From NCBI GenBank assembly GCA_022574295.1, contig JACZSJ010000005.1:1-57944 (forward strand): a stretch of DNA of 57,944 nt, in the 5' to 3' direction. Shown here in pieces: positions 35,675 to 46,356 of the stretch. The stretch comes from Pseudomonadota bacterium. GTDB lineage: Bacteria; Pseudomonadota; Gammaproteobacteria; Eutrophobiales; Eutrophobiaceae. The position numbers were made by a program, and so were the translations under genes. A model generated the notes under the pieces. The model was not told where the DNA came from. It saw only the letters and a program-made list of their open reading frames with translations, and searched no databases. How positions within the stretch are numbered: the stretch's first letter is position 1; each line of letters starts with the position of its first letter.

Positions 35675-38284
35675 TTATTCGTCTTTTTTGTCTTCTTTTT
35701 CGTCTTCGCCTACCCGTTCTTCATCAACCAGGTCTTTTTCAGGATCTTTATATTCAACGATGCGCTCCAGGCTCACCAGGCGCTCTCCTCCCCCCAGTTT
35801 AACCAGCGTCACACCTTGTGTATTTCTTCCCAATACTGAAACATCCTTCACGGGTGTACGAATCAAAGTACCTTGATCGCTGATGAGCATGACATCATCA
35901 TCATCATCGACAGCGACAGCACCAATCACTTGGCCATTACGCGCCGTTGTCCGAATGGAGATAACTCCCAAACCACCCCTGCCTTTTACCGCATAGTCCG
36001 TCATTGCGGTTCGTTTACCAAAACCATTCTCAGTAACGGTCAGTACAGAACTCTCTTCCGATTTAACAACAATTAATGAATTCACCTTCTGGCCTTCGGC
36101 CAATCGAATACCACGAACGCCCCGGGCTGTTCGCCCCATGGCTCTCACTTTACTTTCCTTAAAGCGCACAGCTTTCCCTGCATTATTGAACAACATGATG
36201 TCATGATCTCCATCAGTGACTTCAACACCAATCAACTGATTACCATCCACCAGTTCAATTGCCCTCAGTCCACTGGGGCGTGGACGAGAAAAATCTGTCA
36301 GCTTGCATTTTTTGACCGTTCCATCAGCTGTCGCCATAAATATAAATTTATCTTCAACAAATTCACGTATAGGCAATACAGCATTGATCCGTTCACCCTC
36401 TTCCAATGGCAACAAATTAACAATGGGCTTGCCTCGTGCCAGGCGACTGGCCTGGGGCAATTGATAGACCTTCAACCAATACAGTTTTCCCCTACTGGAA
36501 AAACACAGGAGCGTATCGTGGGTACTGGCAACGAATAATTTATCTATGAAATCCTCATCCTTCATGTTCGTCGCTGACTTACCCTTACCACCGCGACGTT
36601 GTGAGCGATAGGTATCAATCGGTTGAGATTTCGCGTAGCCCGCATGAGAAAGCGTCACAACGACATCTTCCTCAGTGATGAGATCTTCCATGCTTAAATC
36701 AAGCTGATCTTCGAGAATAATAGTGCGTCGTTCATCACCATATCGATTCCGAATATCTTCCAGCTCCTCCCTGATCACCTGCATGAGTCTGTCTGGTCGT
36801 GACAGGATATCCAGCAGATCGACAATGGCTTCCAGGATTTCACCATATTCCTTGATGATCTTTTCCTGTTCCAGTCCGGTCAATCTTTGTAACTTGAGAT
36901 CCAGAATCGCCTGGGCCTGAACTTCAGAAAGTCGATAACCGCCTTCCACCAGACCAAATTCATCAGATAAATCTTCTGGCCGTGATGCGTCTGAATCTGC
37001 CCGTCCCAGCATCTTGATCACAACGCCCGATTCCCATACAGGTTTTAACAAAGCCTGCTTGGCCTCTGCAGGTGTAGGCGATGCCTTGATTAACTCGATA
37101 ATTTGATCAATGTTCAACAGAGAAACAGCAAGGCCTTCTAAAATATGTGCGCGTGCCCTTGATTTGCGCAAATCATAACGTGTACGACGGGTGACAATTT
37201 CGCGACGATGGCGAATAAACGCCTCAAGTAGTTGCTTCAGCGTCAACAACCGTGGCCGCCCATTCTCCAGTGCAACAATATTGATACCAAACACGTTCTG
37301 CATTTGCGTGTGTTGATAAAGATTATTTAATAACACTTCAGGGACTTCGCCTTTGCGCAGATCGATGACCATACGCATCCCATCTTTATCCGATTCATCA
37401 CGCAATTCCCTAACACCACTGATTTTTTTATCCTTCACCAGTTCAGCAATTTTTTCCATCAAACGTGCTTTATTTACCTGATAAGGTAGTTCCGTGACGA
37501 TAATACTGTTCATGCCTTTCTCATCATCAGTCTCAATGTGAGTACGTGCACGCATATAAATTTTGCCACGACCTGTTTCATAGGCCTCACGAATACCTTT
37601 TGAACCATTAATAAACCCTGCCGTCGGGAAGTCCGGCCCGGGAATAAACTGCATCAGCTCAGTAATTGTCAGTTCAGCATTGCCAATGAGTGCGATAGTG
37701 GCATTAATAACTTCAGTTAAATTGTGCGGTGGAATATTGGTTGCCATACCCACTGCAATACCACTGGAACCATTAACGAGCAGATTAGGGATACGCGCAG
37801 GTAGAACGGTGGGTTCGTGTTCGGATCCATCATAATTCGGGACGAAATCAACAGTTTCTTTATCCAGATCTTCTAGTAATTCATGTGCAATGCGTGTCAT
37901 ACGGACTTCCGTGTAACGCATGGCGGCGGGTGAATCGCCATCGACCGAGCCAAAATTTCCCTGACCATCAACCAGGATATAACGCAACGAAAATGGCTGA
38001 GCCATACGTACCATGGTGTCATACACCGCAGTGTCGCCATGAGGGTGGTATTTACCGATCACATCACCCACGATACGGGCTGATTTTTTATAGGATTTGT
38101 TCCAGTCATTGCCCATCACATTCATGGCATACAGGACACGACGATGTACAGGTTTCAAACCATCTCGGACATCCGGTAGAGCCCTTCCCACGATCACGCT
38201 CATGGCGTAATCCATGTAGGATTGTCTCATTTCGTCTTCAATATTGACGGGGGTTACGGAAGGCGTTATTTCACTCTCAGTCAT
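35675..38284 (-). CDS. gyrA: DNA gyrase subunit A
   Basis: GyrA is the breakage-reunion subunit that introduces negative supercoils. The active-site Tyr is Y124 in [10 protein letters not shown]. The quinolone-determining segment reads [17 protein letters not shown] with Thr85 and Asp89 (E. coli 83 and 87); Thr occurs naturally at this site in some species, so this is not evidence of acquired resistance. The C-terminal beta-pinwheel includes the GyrA-box QRRGGKGK. The tail is acidic ([10 protein letters not shown]). The length of 869 aa is normal. Confidence 0.97.
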   Translation of the reverse strand: MTESEITPSVTPVNIEDEMRQSYMDYAMSVIVGRALPDVRDGLKPVHRRVLYAMNVMGNDWNKSYKKSARIVGDVIGKYHPHGDTAVYDTMVRMAQPFSLRYILVDGQGNFGSVDGDSPAAMRYTEVRMTRIAHELLEDLDKETVDFVPNYDGSEHEPTVLPARIPNLLVNGSSGIAVGMATNIPPHNLTEVINATIALIGNAELTITELMQFIPGPDFPTAGFINGSKGIREAYETGRGKIYMRARTHIETDDEKGMNSIIVTELPYQVNKARLMEKIAELVKDKKISGVRELRDESDKDGMRMVIDLRKGEVPEVLLNNLYQHTQMQNVFGINIVALENGRPRLLTLKQLLEAFIRHRREIVTRRTRYDLRKSRARAHILEGLAVSLLNIDQIIELIKASPTPAEAKQALLKPVWESGVVIKMLGRADSDASRPEDLSDEFGLVEGGYRLSEVQAQAILDLKLQRLTGLEQEKIIKEYGEILEAIVDLLDILSRPDRLMQVIREELEDIRNRYGDERRTIILEDQLDLSMEDLITEEDVVVTLSHAGYAKSQPIDTYRSQRRGGKGKSATNMKDEDFIDKLFVASTHDTLLCFSSRGKLYWLKVYQLPQASRLARGKPIVNLLPLEEGERINAVLPIREFVEDKFIFMATADGTVKKCKLTDFSRPRPSGLRAIELVDGNQLIGVEVTDGDHDIMLFNNAGKAVRFKESKVRAMGRTARGVRGIRLAEGQKVNSLIVVKSEESSVLTVTENGFGKRTAMTDYAVKGRGGLGVISIRTTARNGQVIGAVAVDDDDDVMLISDQGTLIRTPVKDVSVLGRNTQGVTLVKLGGGERLVSLERIVEYKDPEKDLVDEERVGEDEKEDKKDE

Positions 38285-38439
38285 ACAAGATCAGGGCTTG
38301 ATTATGGAAGAATCTACCCCTTGTTTTCCTCATTCACAAAGGGCGAAATGTTACCACATTTAGCCACTTCTCTGTAGGATAAAAGTGGTGAAAAACAGAT
38401 TATTTTCAAATAAATAGCGACTTTGCAGCGAATTATTTT

Positions 38440-39462
38440 TTAGCGCATGGCACGCCGTATCTTTTTATTATCAGGGGCTTTGATCACGCCTTTTTCAGTG
38501 ACAATATAGTCAATCAAAGCAGCCGGCGTAACATCAAAGGCAGGGTTCCATGCTGAGACATTCTCTGGTGCTATTTTAACGCCTGAAAAGTTTAAAATTT
38601 CTTCTTTTGTTCTCTGTTCGATAGCAATCTCTTTTCCACTTCTGGTATTGAGATCGATGGTTGATGATGGCGCGACTACCATGACTCGAATGCCATGGTA
38701 TCTTGCCGTGACCGCATGCATATAGGTACCAATTTTATTACAGACATCGCCATTTGCTGCGATCCGATCTGAGCCAACAATAACCCACTTTATAGCCCCC
38801 TGATTGTACAGGTGACAAGCCGCACTATCTGTCAAAAGAGTTGTTGGTATATTGTCTTCCTGTAGTTCCCATGCAGTCAATCTCGCGCCTTGCAACCACG
38901 GACGCGTTTCGCAGACAAACACGGAGGATATCTTGCCTTGCGTATATGCAGTTCGGATAACACCCAGAGCGGTTCCGTAGCCACCAGTTGCCAGCGCACC
39001 TGTATTGCAATGGGTCAATACCTGACATTCCTCTTCAATTAATCCTGCACCCAGTTCGCCCATACGAATATTGGCTGCAATATCTTCATTATGTATAGAT
39101 TTCGCTTCTGCCAATAGAGCAGATTCTGGATTGCCCTCAATCGACACAAATAAACCCTTCATCCTGTTAATTGCCCATTGCAGGTTAACTGCCGTCGGCC
39201 TGCTTGCAATGAGTAAGGCGAGATCATCTTCAATAATATCTCGCCAGTTCTCCGGGGATTGAGCAAAGGCATCTCTGGCCGCGAGCACGACACCATACGC
39301 GGCTGTAATTCCAATCGCAGGGGCACCTCGAACAACCATGTCAGTTATCGCATCGGAGAGTGCGTGAACATTATCATAGTGAATGAGCTGTAATTCGTGT
39401 GGCAATAGTCGCTGGTCAATCAGGCTTATTCCTTCTGATTTCCATTCAACGGGGGTTAGCAT
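38440..39462 (-). CDS. mtnA: Methylthioribose-1-phosphate isomerase MtnA
   Basis: MtnA isomerises 5-methylthioribose 1-phosphate to methylthioribulose 1-phosphate in methionine salvage. Family motifs are VVRGAPAIGITAAYG (about residues 44-58), LTHCNTGALATGGYGTALGV with the catalytic Cys, ACETRPWLQGARLTAWEL-like CETRPWLQGARLTAWEL, and GSDRIAANGDVCNKIGTY with the catalytic Asp. The length of 340 aa fits; eIF2B-like proteins lack this full set. It diverges from mtaD, and its substrate would come from the thioinosine phosphorylase near 20 kb. Confidence 0.94.
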   Translation of the reverse strand: MLTPVEWKSEGISLIDQRLLPHELQLIHYDNVHALSDAITDMVVRGAPAIGITAAYGVVLAARDAFAQSPENWRDIIEDDLALLIASRPTAVNLQWAINRMKGLFVSIEGNPESALLAEAKSIHNEDIAANIRMGELGAGLIEEECQVLTHCNTGALATGGYGTALGVIRTAYTQGKISSVFVCETRPWLQGARLTAWELQEDNIPTTLLTDSAACHLYNQGAIKWVIVGSDRIAANGDVCNKIGTYMHAVTARYHGIRVMVVAPSSTIDLNTRSGKEIAIEQRTKEEILNFSGVKIAPENVSAWNPAFDVTPAALIDYIVTEKGVIKAPDNKKIRRAMR

Positions 39463-39592
39463 GGTATGTTTTCCTGTTCCAGGGAATTATTCTGCGGGGA
39501 TCGAGCAAATCTTTCGATGACAATTTAAGATCTCCCTATTAAGTTTTTTCTCGTACAATTCATATCCTAAGGTCACTGACTATGGTAACAGG

Positions 39593-40939
39593 ATGAATAT
39601 CGACACGTTGATCAATGCACGCTGGGTCATTCCAGTAGATCCTGCAAATAGTAATAAGGGAAATAATATACTGGAACATCATTCGCTTGCCATCAACAAT
39701 GGCAAGATACTTGCCATTTTACCGACTGAAAAAGCACAAAATAAATACTCTGCTTTCGATGAATATCATCTTCAGCGCCATGCGGTGATGCCTGGTTTCA
39801 TTAATTGCCACACACACACAGCAATGACACTTTTCCGTGGCCTGGCCGATGATTTACCACTGATGGAATGGCTCAATGAATATATATGGCCTGCAGAACA
39901 ACAGTGGATCGGTCCTGAGTTTGTCAGCGACGGGGCGCGGCACGCCATCGCAGAGATGATCCGGAGCGGCACGACCTGCTTCAATGATATGTATTTCTTC
40001 CCGGATAAGGTTGCGGAAGTTGCCATAGAAACCGGTATTCGTGCAATGATTGGTTTAATCTTGATCGATTTTCCCACGGCATGGGCAAAAGATGCTGATG
40101 AGTATCTCGTCAAAGGTGAACAGATCCACGACAAATATCGACACAATTCACTTATTCACACCGCCTTTGCACCTCATGCTCCCTATACCGTTTCAGATGG
40201 ACCGCTACAACGTATCAATATATTGGCCGAAGAACTCGATATCCCTATTCATATGCATATTCATGAAACGGTAGATGAAATCAACCAAAGTGAAGAGCAA
40301 CACGGTAAACGTTCATTGCAACGGCTCCACGATCTCGGATTACTCAGTCCACGTCTGATAGCGGTGCACATGACACAATTGACGGAAGAAGAAATTGCAC
40401 TGCTCAGTACACAGGGTGTGCATGTCGTCCATTGTCCAGAATCTAATTTAAAATTGGCCAGTGGTTTTTGCCCTGTCAGTGAATTACTGAGACAAGATAT
40501 TAATGTTGCATTAGGCACCGATGGCGCCGCCAGTAATAATGATCTGGATATGCTGGGTGAAATGCGGACGGCGGCCTTATTAGCTAAAGGAATCACCGGC
40601 AATAGCAGTGCATTACCCGCGCATCAGGCGCTGAAGATGGCAACAATTAATGGGGCAAAAGCCCTGGGCATTGATCACATCACTGGCTCATTAACAAAAG
40701 GCAAGGCTGCTGATGTGATTGCGATTGATCTTGATACAATTGAATCCCAGCCACTTTACGATCCTGTCTCGCATATCGTCTATGCAGCCAATCGCAACCA
40801 GGTTACTGATGTCTGGGTCGCGGGAAAACAACTCTTGAAAAATCGGACACTGACAACCATTGATGAAAACATCGTGTTAAGCAAATCACGAGACTGGCAA
40901 GAAAAAATTAATGTGGGGAAAATTAATAACCAGGCATAA
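39593..40939 (+). CDS. mtaD: 5-methylthioadenosine/S-adenosylhomocysteine deaminase (TRZ/ATZ family)
   Basis: This amidohydrolase is predicted to deaminate methylthioadenosine to methylthioinosine. The metal site starts with NCHTHTAMTLFRGLADDLPL (residues about 71-90), then GTTCFNDMYFF, HAPYTVSDGPL, HMHIHETVDEIN, IAVHMTQL, HCPESNLKLASG and the Asp in ALGTDGAASNNDLDM. The length of 448 aa is standard. SAH could also be a substrate. The ATG at 39593 has only a weak ribosome-binding site. Its divergent partner mtnA and the distant thioinosine phosphorylase support a methylthioadenosine role. Confidence 0.88.
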   Translation: MNIDTLINARWVIPVDPANSNKGNNILEHHSLAINNGKILAILPTEKAQNKYSAFDEYHLQRHAVMPGFINCHTHTAMTLFRGLADDLPLMEWLNEYIWPAEQQWIGPEFVSDGARHAIAEMIRSGTTCFNDMYFFPDKVAEVAIETGIRAMIGLILIDFPTAWAKDADEYLVKGEQIHDKYRHNSLIHTAFAPHAPYTVSDGPLQRINILAEELDIPIHMHIHETVDEINQSEEQHGKRSLQRLHDLGLLSPRLIAVHMTQLTEEEIALLSTQGVHVVHCPESNLKLASGFCPVSELLRQDINVALGTDGAASNNDLDMLGEMRTAALLAKGITGNSSALPAHQALKMATINGAKALGIDHITGSLTKGKAADVIAIDLDTIESQPLYDPVSHIVYAANRNQVTDVWVAGKQLLKNRTLTTIDENIVLSKSRDWQEKINVGKINNQA

Positions 40940-40952
40940 CGGCAAGGTAATT

Positions 40953-40972
40953 AAACAGACTTTTTTCTGTTT
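40953..40972. terminator. Weak hairpin after mtaD
   Basis: AAACAGA at 40953-40959 pairs with TCTGTTT at 40966-40972 around a T-rich loop, 14 bp after the mtaD stop. It lacks a trailing T-run, so it would be a poor intrinsic terminator. Confidence 0.25.
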
Positions 40973-41053
40973 GTACTTCTACGTTTATACTTCACCATTT
41001 ATAGAGCAACTATTCCCTACAGAAATAATCCAAACCCACGAATAAAAGGTCTA

Positions 41054-42622
41054 TTGTTGAAACTCAAACTATCGTTAATTTTGCTTCTGAGTATCGCCCT
41101 TGGTGCATGTACATCTCTGCAACAATCCACCAGGCAACATGAAGCGGATTCCAGTTTCAAAGAAGTGCGAACTTGCACATCTTTTATAGCAGATACAGAA
41201 GCAACCATAAGGACAGCAAATGTTATTGATGCTGAGGCCAAACGAATAGCTGATTATCCCTATCTACGCACGAATCGTTTTCTTTCAGATTTCCGCCACG
41301 AGAAGCTATCGAATCAGGCCTTCGATCACTGGGTAAATCACCTCCTCGCGTTAGGGTTAGATGGATGGCGGATTGAACTTGCCAATTTGCCACATGCATC
41401 CAGAAGTAAATTGACAAAACTGGCCAGTCAAATTAACTATTCTCAAATTACACTCTCGGGGATGAGCGTTGATGAAGCATTGCAATATTGCGCCAGTATC
41501 CTGATAGCTGTCGAACTTGATGAAGCAGACGAGCAGCAGAATTTAAAACTAAAAGCATCCACCCCTGACGAGTATAATACCTGGCAACGAATGCTTGGAC
41601 TTTATCCCATCACAGCGCTGATATTTCGTTCCGGAATCAGTCGTTGGCATAAAAATACCCGACGAATTTTTGCATTGCCCCTGAACAAATTACCTGTATC
41701 TGGCGAGCTGATTCAATACACACCACCACCAAATGCTGTACAGCTGACATCACTGCAAGTTTCACAAATCATAAGCAATACATCCAATAACACATTGGGC
41801 ATTCCTGAACCTGTAGATGAAGATGAAAAGAAGTTGTTTGATAGTTTCGCGCCAACTTTTGAGATTGATGTGGTCACAAACGATGATCGAATTGGGGCTG
41901 TAGAATGGGACAACAATGATCGAGCAGAAATTAACATTCATTCACCAAAGGTATATCGGCATTTTTCTTACGCACGTGTCGCCAATAATATTTTATTACA
42001 ACTAAACTATACCATCTGGTTCCCTTCTCGACCGAAGACATCATCTTTTGATTTGCTCGGTGGTCATCTGGATGGCATTACCTGGCGTGTTACTCTGCTC
42101 CCCAACGGTAAGCCATGGCTATATGACACCATGCATAACTGTGGGTGTTATTATCTTGCTTTCCCAACGAGTAATGCATCGATATTAAAGCAAACTCAAA
42201 TCATCAATGAACCTGTTCTTATACCACAAATTATTTCACCAGATATTGCAAAAAAATCATCAGATTCTCAATCAAGCCACAGCCCTATCCTGCGTATTGC
42301 ACATGGTTCTCACTACATTGAACGTGTCTATTTCGAATCTTCCCGTTCGGTACAGACCATGAACTACCAGTATGCTAATAGTAGGGAACTACGTTCATTA
42401 AAATTAGATGATGGAAACTACCGCAGTTTATATGGCCAGGATGGAATAATAAAAAGTAGCCAACGCAATGAACGTTATTTATTCTGGCCAATGGGTATCC
42501 CAAGCCCGGGCGCCATGCGGCAATGGGGGCATCATGCAATTGCCTTTGTAGGACGACGCCACTTTGATGATGCCCGATTGTTTGAAGAATATTTCGGATA
42601 TCCAGACATTGGAAATGATTAA
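41054..42622 (+). CDS. Uncharacterised large lipoprotein with an HxDG and CGC motif
   Basis: I do not recognise a named family. The signal peptide ends in LSIALGAC, with Cys19 the predicted lipidated residue. The N-terminal half is mostly helical with no clear motif. The C-terminal half looks conserved: SFDLLGGHLDGITWRVTL, GKPWLYDTMHNCGCYYLAF, an AHGSHYIERVYF segment and YLFWPMGIPSPGAMRQWGHHA, with many His and Cys that could bind metal. The start is TTG at 41054 with an AAAGGT ribosome-binding site. Its stop shares a base with the next start (TAATG), implying coupling to the secreted SRPBCC protein. Likely an envelope protein; function unknown. Confidence 0.75.
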   Translation: MLKLKLSLILLLSIALGACTSLQQSTRQHEADSSFKEVRTCTSFIADTEATIRTANVIDAEAKRIADYPYLRTNRFLSDFRHEKLSNQAFDHWVNHLLALGLDGWRIELANLPHASRSKLTKLASQINYSQITLSGMSVDEALQYCASILIAVELDEADEQQNLKLKASTPDEYNTWQRMLGLYPITALIFRSGISRWHKNTRRIFALPLNKLPVSGELIQYTPPPNAVQLTSLQVSQIISNTSNNTLGIPEPVDEDEKKLFDSFAPTFEIDVVTNDDRIGAVEWDNNDRAEINIHSPKVYRHFSYARVANNILLQLNYTIWFPSRPKTSSFDLLGGHLDGITWRVTLLPNGKPWLYDTMHNCGCYYLAFPTSNASILKQTQIINEPVLIPQIISPDIAKKSSDSQSSHSPILRIAHGSHYIERVYFESSRSVQTMNYQYANSRELRSLKLDDGNYRSLYGQDGIIKSSQRNERYLFWPMGIPSPGAMRQWGHHAIAFVGRRHFDDARLFEEYFGYPDIGND

Positions 42623-43206
42623 TGAATAGAATTTTATCAAAAATAATATTAGTAATGCCAAGTCTGCTACCTGGCCCATCCTTAGGCGCAGATGTTAATA
42701 CTGTCGAGATCAATCGAGAAAAAGGTCGATACCACTTACATACCAACACTACTGTGTACGCAAAAGCTGATAATGTTAGAAGAATTATCATGGACTACGA
42801 AAATCTCACCTCGATAATTCCTAATCTTAAAGAAAGCAAGTTAATGGATAAATCAGAAAACGGACGAACCACCGTGAGTATGCTTACTGAAATGTGTGTA
42901 TTCTTTCTGTGCTATAAGATCAGACACGTTCAGACATTCCATGCTCTGAAGAATGGCATCTTATTTTCCCGTATCATTCCTGAAAAGAGTGATTTTAAGT
43001 CAGGCTGGATGCGTTGGGAAATTAAGGAAATTGATTCAAATGAGATGGCTCCAGTCACACAAATAATACTGGATATCGAGCTAACTCCTGACTTTTTTAT
43101 CCCTCCTTTGATCGGACCGTATCAATTCAAAAAGAAATTGCTTGGAGTTACACGCGCCACAATTAATAAGCTGGAGAAAAAAGCAAAGACTATTTCTCCT
43201 GGCTAA
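42622..43206 (+). CDS. Secreted SRPBCC/START-like protein
   Basis: A signal-peptide-like N-terminus (hydrophobic to about residue 22, PSLGA) precedes a single SRPBCC (polyketide cyclase/dehydrase-like) fold: YHLHTNTTVYAKADNVRRIIMDYENLTSIIPNLKES in two segments, then SGWMRWEIKEID and a C-terminal amphipathic helix (KKKLLGVTRATINKLEKKA). Such folds bind hydrophobic ligands; the periplasmic location suggests a lipid or quinone-like ligand, which is inference. Its start overlaps the upstream lipoprotein stop, and its 3' end overlaps a convergent small gene by 17 bp. Confidence 0.75.
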   Translation: MNRILSKIILVMPSLLPGPSLGADVNTVEINREKGRYHLHTNTTVYAKADNVRRIIMDYENLTSIIPNLKESKLMDKSENGRTTVSMLTEMCVFFLCYKIRHVQTFHALKNGILFSRIIPEKSDFKSGWMRWEIKEIDSNEMAPVTQIILDIELTPDFFIPPLIGPYQFKKKLLGVTRATINKLEKKAKTISPG

Positions 43207-43480
43207 AACGCAATGTCTTCCTGTATTCAGCATAAACCTTCTTACAGCGATCGCCTAATTCTGAATCTTCATCAATTACATCCACATAAAACCGAATCAA
43301 CCCACGCATACATCCCTCTACCTTGCCATGCGTTGTTGGCGGATTTGAATTTTTTTCTATTTTTCTGAGATACCTTAAAAGGAACCACTCTGTAGATTGA
43401 AATTCGGGACTTTGTGCCTCAATCGCCCTGATATGTTCGATAACATAGATTCGAAAATCACCGAAGTAGATTTCTCTCAT
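43190..43480 (-). CDS. Conserved small protein of unknown function
   Basis: The 96-aa product has an ordinary charged, soluble composition: MREIYFGDFRIYVIEHIRAI at the start, then WFLLRYLRKIEKN, a GKVEGCMRGLIRFYVDVID segment and a Lys/Arg tail. I see no signal peptide, membrane helix or known motif. Coding looks genuine because of its balanced amino acid use and its own orientation, but the ribosome-binding site is weak. It converges on the SRPBCC gene, overlapping its last 17 bases, and lies 72 bp upstream of nothing obvious on its own strand except the region before the diguanylate cyclase. Confidence 0.65.
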   Translation of the reverse strand: MREIYFGDFRIYVIEHIRAIEAQSPEFQSTEWFLLRYLRKIEKNSNPPTTHGKVEGCMRGLIRFYVDVIDEDSELGDRCKKVYAEYRKTLRFSQEK

Positions 43481-43552
43481 ATCTGATCAGAATGATAAAC
43501 AAAACAACAGCTTATGAGAACAAAAACTCTCGTGAAGTAAATTCAGGAAAAA

Positions 43553-44518
43553 TTACTTCTCACAACAAATACAATTCCTACCGCTGTTTTTGGCCTTGTA
43601 AAGTGCACTATCTGCAGCTTTGAATAACTCCTCATAGTAAGCATCAGGTTTCGCTTGAGTCACGCCGATTGAAATCGTCACAGAAGGCAGGTCTTCAAGC
43701 CGGTTACCTATAATTTCTGTTTTCTCAACTTCATCCTTGATTCTTTCTGCAATACTTTCACTGGTCGCAAGATTAGTATCAGGCAACAGAATGACAAATT
43801 CTTCACCACCAAATCTGCCCAGCATATCACTTGGACGAATGCTGATTCTTATGGCCTCTGCGACTGCTTTCAAGCATGCATCTCCCTCCAAATGTCCATT
43901 GTCATCATTATATTTTTTAAAATGATCAATATCGAGCATCATCAGACATGATGGCATTTTTTCTGCGACACAGGCCTCTAATGCTCGCGGTAGATTAACA
44001 TCAATCCATCGTCGATTATGCAACCGCGTCAGCGCATCAACATTCGCCCTATTTTCATAATGCTGTTGAATCCTACGACTATTTGACATGCTAAAATTAC
44101 TTATACGCATGCGGCTTGAAGTTAAATGAAGAAAGTTTTTAGCAAACCCTTCACAATGATCAATCATGTTCCAGACCATCTCACCGCTCATTTTTAAGAT
44201 TCTTGAATCATCCGCCGCGACAACATAGGCTGATGGTGTGCCTGCATCAAACAGTGACATCTCCCCCGCACATTCACCAACATTGATTGTTGCAATCAGG
44301 TCAGAATTGGGTGAATCCAGATGAACTGATAATAAGCCACTCAACACAACGAATAGATCAGTATTCTCAGAACGCGGTGAGAGCAATATCTCGCCTTTGG
44401 GCAGTATATGATGTTCCGCATGATCCAGATATTTTCTGGCAGTTGGAATATCAAGTCCCTGGAAAAGGCTTAAATTGTACAGTAATTGTGTATCTAACGT
44501 ACTGTCATCTTCCAACAT
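43553..44518 (-). CDS. Diguanylate cyclase with N-terminal cyclic-nucleotide-binding domain
   Basis: This is predicted to make cyclic di-GMP from two GTP. Residues about 15-135 form a Crp/cNMP-binding-like domain (LFVVLSGLLSVHLD, GECAGEMSLFDAGTPSAYVVAADDS). The GGDEF domain spans about 160-320: DALTRLHNRRW, the LDIDHFKKYND metal site and active-site GGEEF at 237-241. The product-inhibition site RPSD (228-231) lies five residues before it and is intact. No transmembrane segment is seen, so it is cytoplasmic. The bound nucleotide is unknown, and the consensus cNMP-binding Arg-Thr/Ser pair is not obvious. Confidence 0.88.
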   Translation of the reverse strand: MLEDDSTLDTQLLYNLSLFQGLDIPTARKYLDHAEHHILPKGEILLSPRSENTDLFVVLSGLLSVHLDSPNSDLIATINVGECAGEMSLFDAGTPSAYVVAADDSRILKMSGEMVWNMIDHCEGFAKNFLHLTSSRMRISNFSMSNSRRIQQHYENRANVDALTRLHNRRWIDVNLPRALEACVAEKMPSCLMMLDIDHFKKYNDDNGHLEGDACLKAVAEAIRISIRPSDMLGRFGGEEFVILLPDTNLATSESIAERIKDEVEKTEIIGNRLEDLPSVTISIGVTQAKPDAYYEELFKAADSALYKAKNSGRNCICCEK

Positions 44519-44605
44519 GATTCATTCCCGCGATAGAATATTTTTTCTTGAATTCTTGTTCTAGCATCAGCATAGACCCAGGTACACCTCTTATTCTATC
44601 AGAAT

Positions 44606-45271
44606 CTATTGATTTTCACTTATGAGGTTTTCCCATCGATTCACAATGTTGCAGAATAATTCTGCCGTTTTTTCAGTGTCATAACGTGCCGAGTGGGCCT
44701 GTTCAGGATCCCAATGGATGCCGGCAGCAATGACAGCGCGGGACAATACTGTTTGACCATAGGCAAGACCGCCCAGTGTTGCCGTATCAAATGTGCTAAA
44801 CGGATGAAACGGATTTCGTTTGATGCCTGACCGTGCGACAGCCGCATTGATAAAACCCAGATCGAATGAGGGATTATGACCAACAAGAATGGCCCGTTTA
44901 CAGCCGTAGGCCTTCATTCGTTGTCGTACAGTCTTGAAAATATCCTGTAGCGCTTCCTTTTCAGGCACAGCAATTTGCTTACGAAAAGGATGTTCAGGAT
45001 TGATGCCGGTAAATTCCAGTGCAGCCGGCTCCATATTGGCACCCTCAAATGGAGCAACATGTCTTGATAAACATTCATCCATTGTCCAAAAGCCACTTTC
45101 ATCGATTGAGAATGTTGTTGCCGCTACCTCCAGCAATGCATCGGTCGCTGAATTGAATCCTCCGGTCTCGACATCCACAGCGACTGGGTAATAACCCCGA
45201 AACCGACCAGACACAATTTCTTTTTGTTTCTGGCTAACCTCTTTCTGGCTGATTATTGTTTTATCTTCCAT
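44606..45271 (-). CDS. rnt: Ribonuclease T
   Basis: RNase T trims the 3' ends of tRNA and other stable RNAs. The DEDD exonuclease residues are visible: [17 protein letters not shown] (Exo I), [15 protein letters not shown] (Exo II) and the late His/Asp in [14 protein letters not shown] (Exo III). The Phe-rich RNase T-type [20 protein letters not shown] context distinguishes it from DnaQ. ATG 45271 is preferred over TTG 45277 because AGGAG lies 10 nt from it. It overlaps the end of pyrC by 19 bases, a common rnt-pyrC arrangement. Confidence 0.94.
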   Translation of the reverse strand: MEDKTIISQKEVSQKQKEIVSGRFRGYYPVAVDVETGGFNSATDALLEVAATTFSIDESGFWTMDECLSRHVAPFEGANMEPAALEFTGINPEHPFRKQIAVPEKEALQDIFKTVRQRMKAYGCKRAILVGHNPSFDLGFINAAVARSGIKRNPFHPFSTFDTATLGGLAYGQTVLSRAVIAAGIHWDPEQAHSARYDTEKTAELFCNIVNRWENLISENQ

Positions 45272-46299
45272 TGACAATGCTCTCCTGCTCGAAATGGGAT
45301 TATTATTGACTCTCCGAATGCAAGCGTTTCAGGTATCTGCCATGACTTCTTTTCCAGGGTGATTGTGCCTTCATTTCTTGGCAAGCCGTAAAAATCTGCA
45401 CCATGATGGCTTGCAAAGGCTTCTAATTTATCCAGACAAGCTGACTTCTCAAAGATCTCGGCATAGAGCTCTATGGCATTATGAGCAGAATAAATTCCCG
45501 CACATCCACAGGCTGATTCCTTGGCCTCTCTCGCATGTGGGGCACTGTCCGTCCCAAGAAAGAATTTTGGACTGCCACTGATCGCTGCGTCGACAACAGC
45601 ACATCGATGTGCTTCTGCCTTTAATACAGGCATACAAAAATGGTGCGGGCGAATACCACCGATAAATAATGCATTACGATTTAATAAAAGATGTTGTGGC
45701 GTGATGGTTGCGGCCAGGCCACCAGGACCTTCATTAACAAAATCAACAGCATCTTTCGTGGTGATGTGTTCAAAGACAATACGTAATTCTGGAATATCCT
45801 CCATCAGCGGGCACAATTGTCGCTCGATAAAGACCGCTTCCCGATCAAATATATCAACATCTGAACTCGTCACTTCGCCATGAACCAGTAAAGGTAAATT
45901 TTGTTTTGCCATTGCTTCCAGGACAGGATATACCTTATCAAGGGCGGTAACGCCGCTTTCAGAATTCGTTGTTGCACCTGCAGGGTAATATTTCACAGCA
46001 TGAATCAAACCACTCTGTTTTGCCTGTCTAATTTCCTCTGCTGACGTTGTCTCTGTCAGATAAAGTGTCATTAACGGTTTAAAATCACCTTTTCCCTGAA
46101 TATGCTCGGGCAAACTTTCAATAATTCGTTTTCGATATTTCAATGCCTGCCCGGTTGAAACCACAGGTGACTTGAGATTGGGCATGATAATCGCGCGCGC
46201 AAACTGCCGGGTAGTATCGGCTAATACATCACGCATCTGCGCACCATCTCTGAGATGCAAATGCATATCGTCGGGTCTTGTCAGGGTCAATGTTTTCAT
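45253..46299 (-). CDS. pyrC: Dihydroorotase PyrC
   Basis: PyrC cyclises carbamoyl-aspartate to dihydroorotate in pyrimidine synthesis. It is the type II, E. coli-like enzyme: [10 protein letters not shown] (zinc ligands, residues about 11-20), the metal-bridging Lys region [46 protein letters not shown] and [14 protein letters not shown] with the catalytic Asp. The length of 348 aa is normal. It diverges from the aldo/keto reductase gene and runs into rnt. Confidence 0.95.
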   Translation of the reverse strand: MKTLTLTRPDDMHLHLRDGAQMRDVLADTTRQFARAIIMPNLKSPVVSTGQALKYRKRIIESLPEHIQGKGDFKPLMTLYLTETTSAEEIRQAKQSGLIHAVKYYPAGATTNSESGVTALDKVYPVLEAMAKQNLPLLVHGEVTSSDVDIFDREAVFIERQLCPLMEDIPELRIVFEHITTKDAVDFVNEGPGGLAATITPQHLLLNRNALFIGGIRPHHFCMPVLKAEAHRCAVVDAAISGSPKFFLGTDSAPHAREAKESACGCAGIYSAHNAIELYAEIFEKSACLDKLEAFASHHGADFYGLPRNEGTITLEKKSWQIPETLAFGESIIIPFRAGEHCQWKIKQ

Positions 46300-46356
46300 G
46301 TTTTTTTAAGGTATCATATACGTTCATTTTTGTCTGAAATTGTGTAGGGATCATAA

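Noticed and set aside
38018-38045. Quinolone-resistance mutation in gyrA
   Set aside because: Thr85 (E. coli position 83) is a natural residue in several species and Asp89 is unchanged.
38364-38388. CCACTT/AAGTGG hairpin upstream of gyrA as a terminator for mtnA
   Set aside because: The stem is only six base pairs with a 13-nt loop and no T-run; chance pairing is likely.
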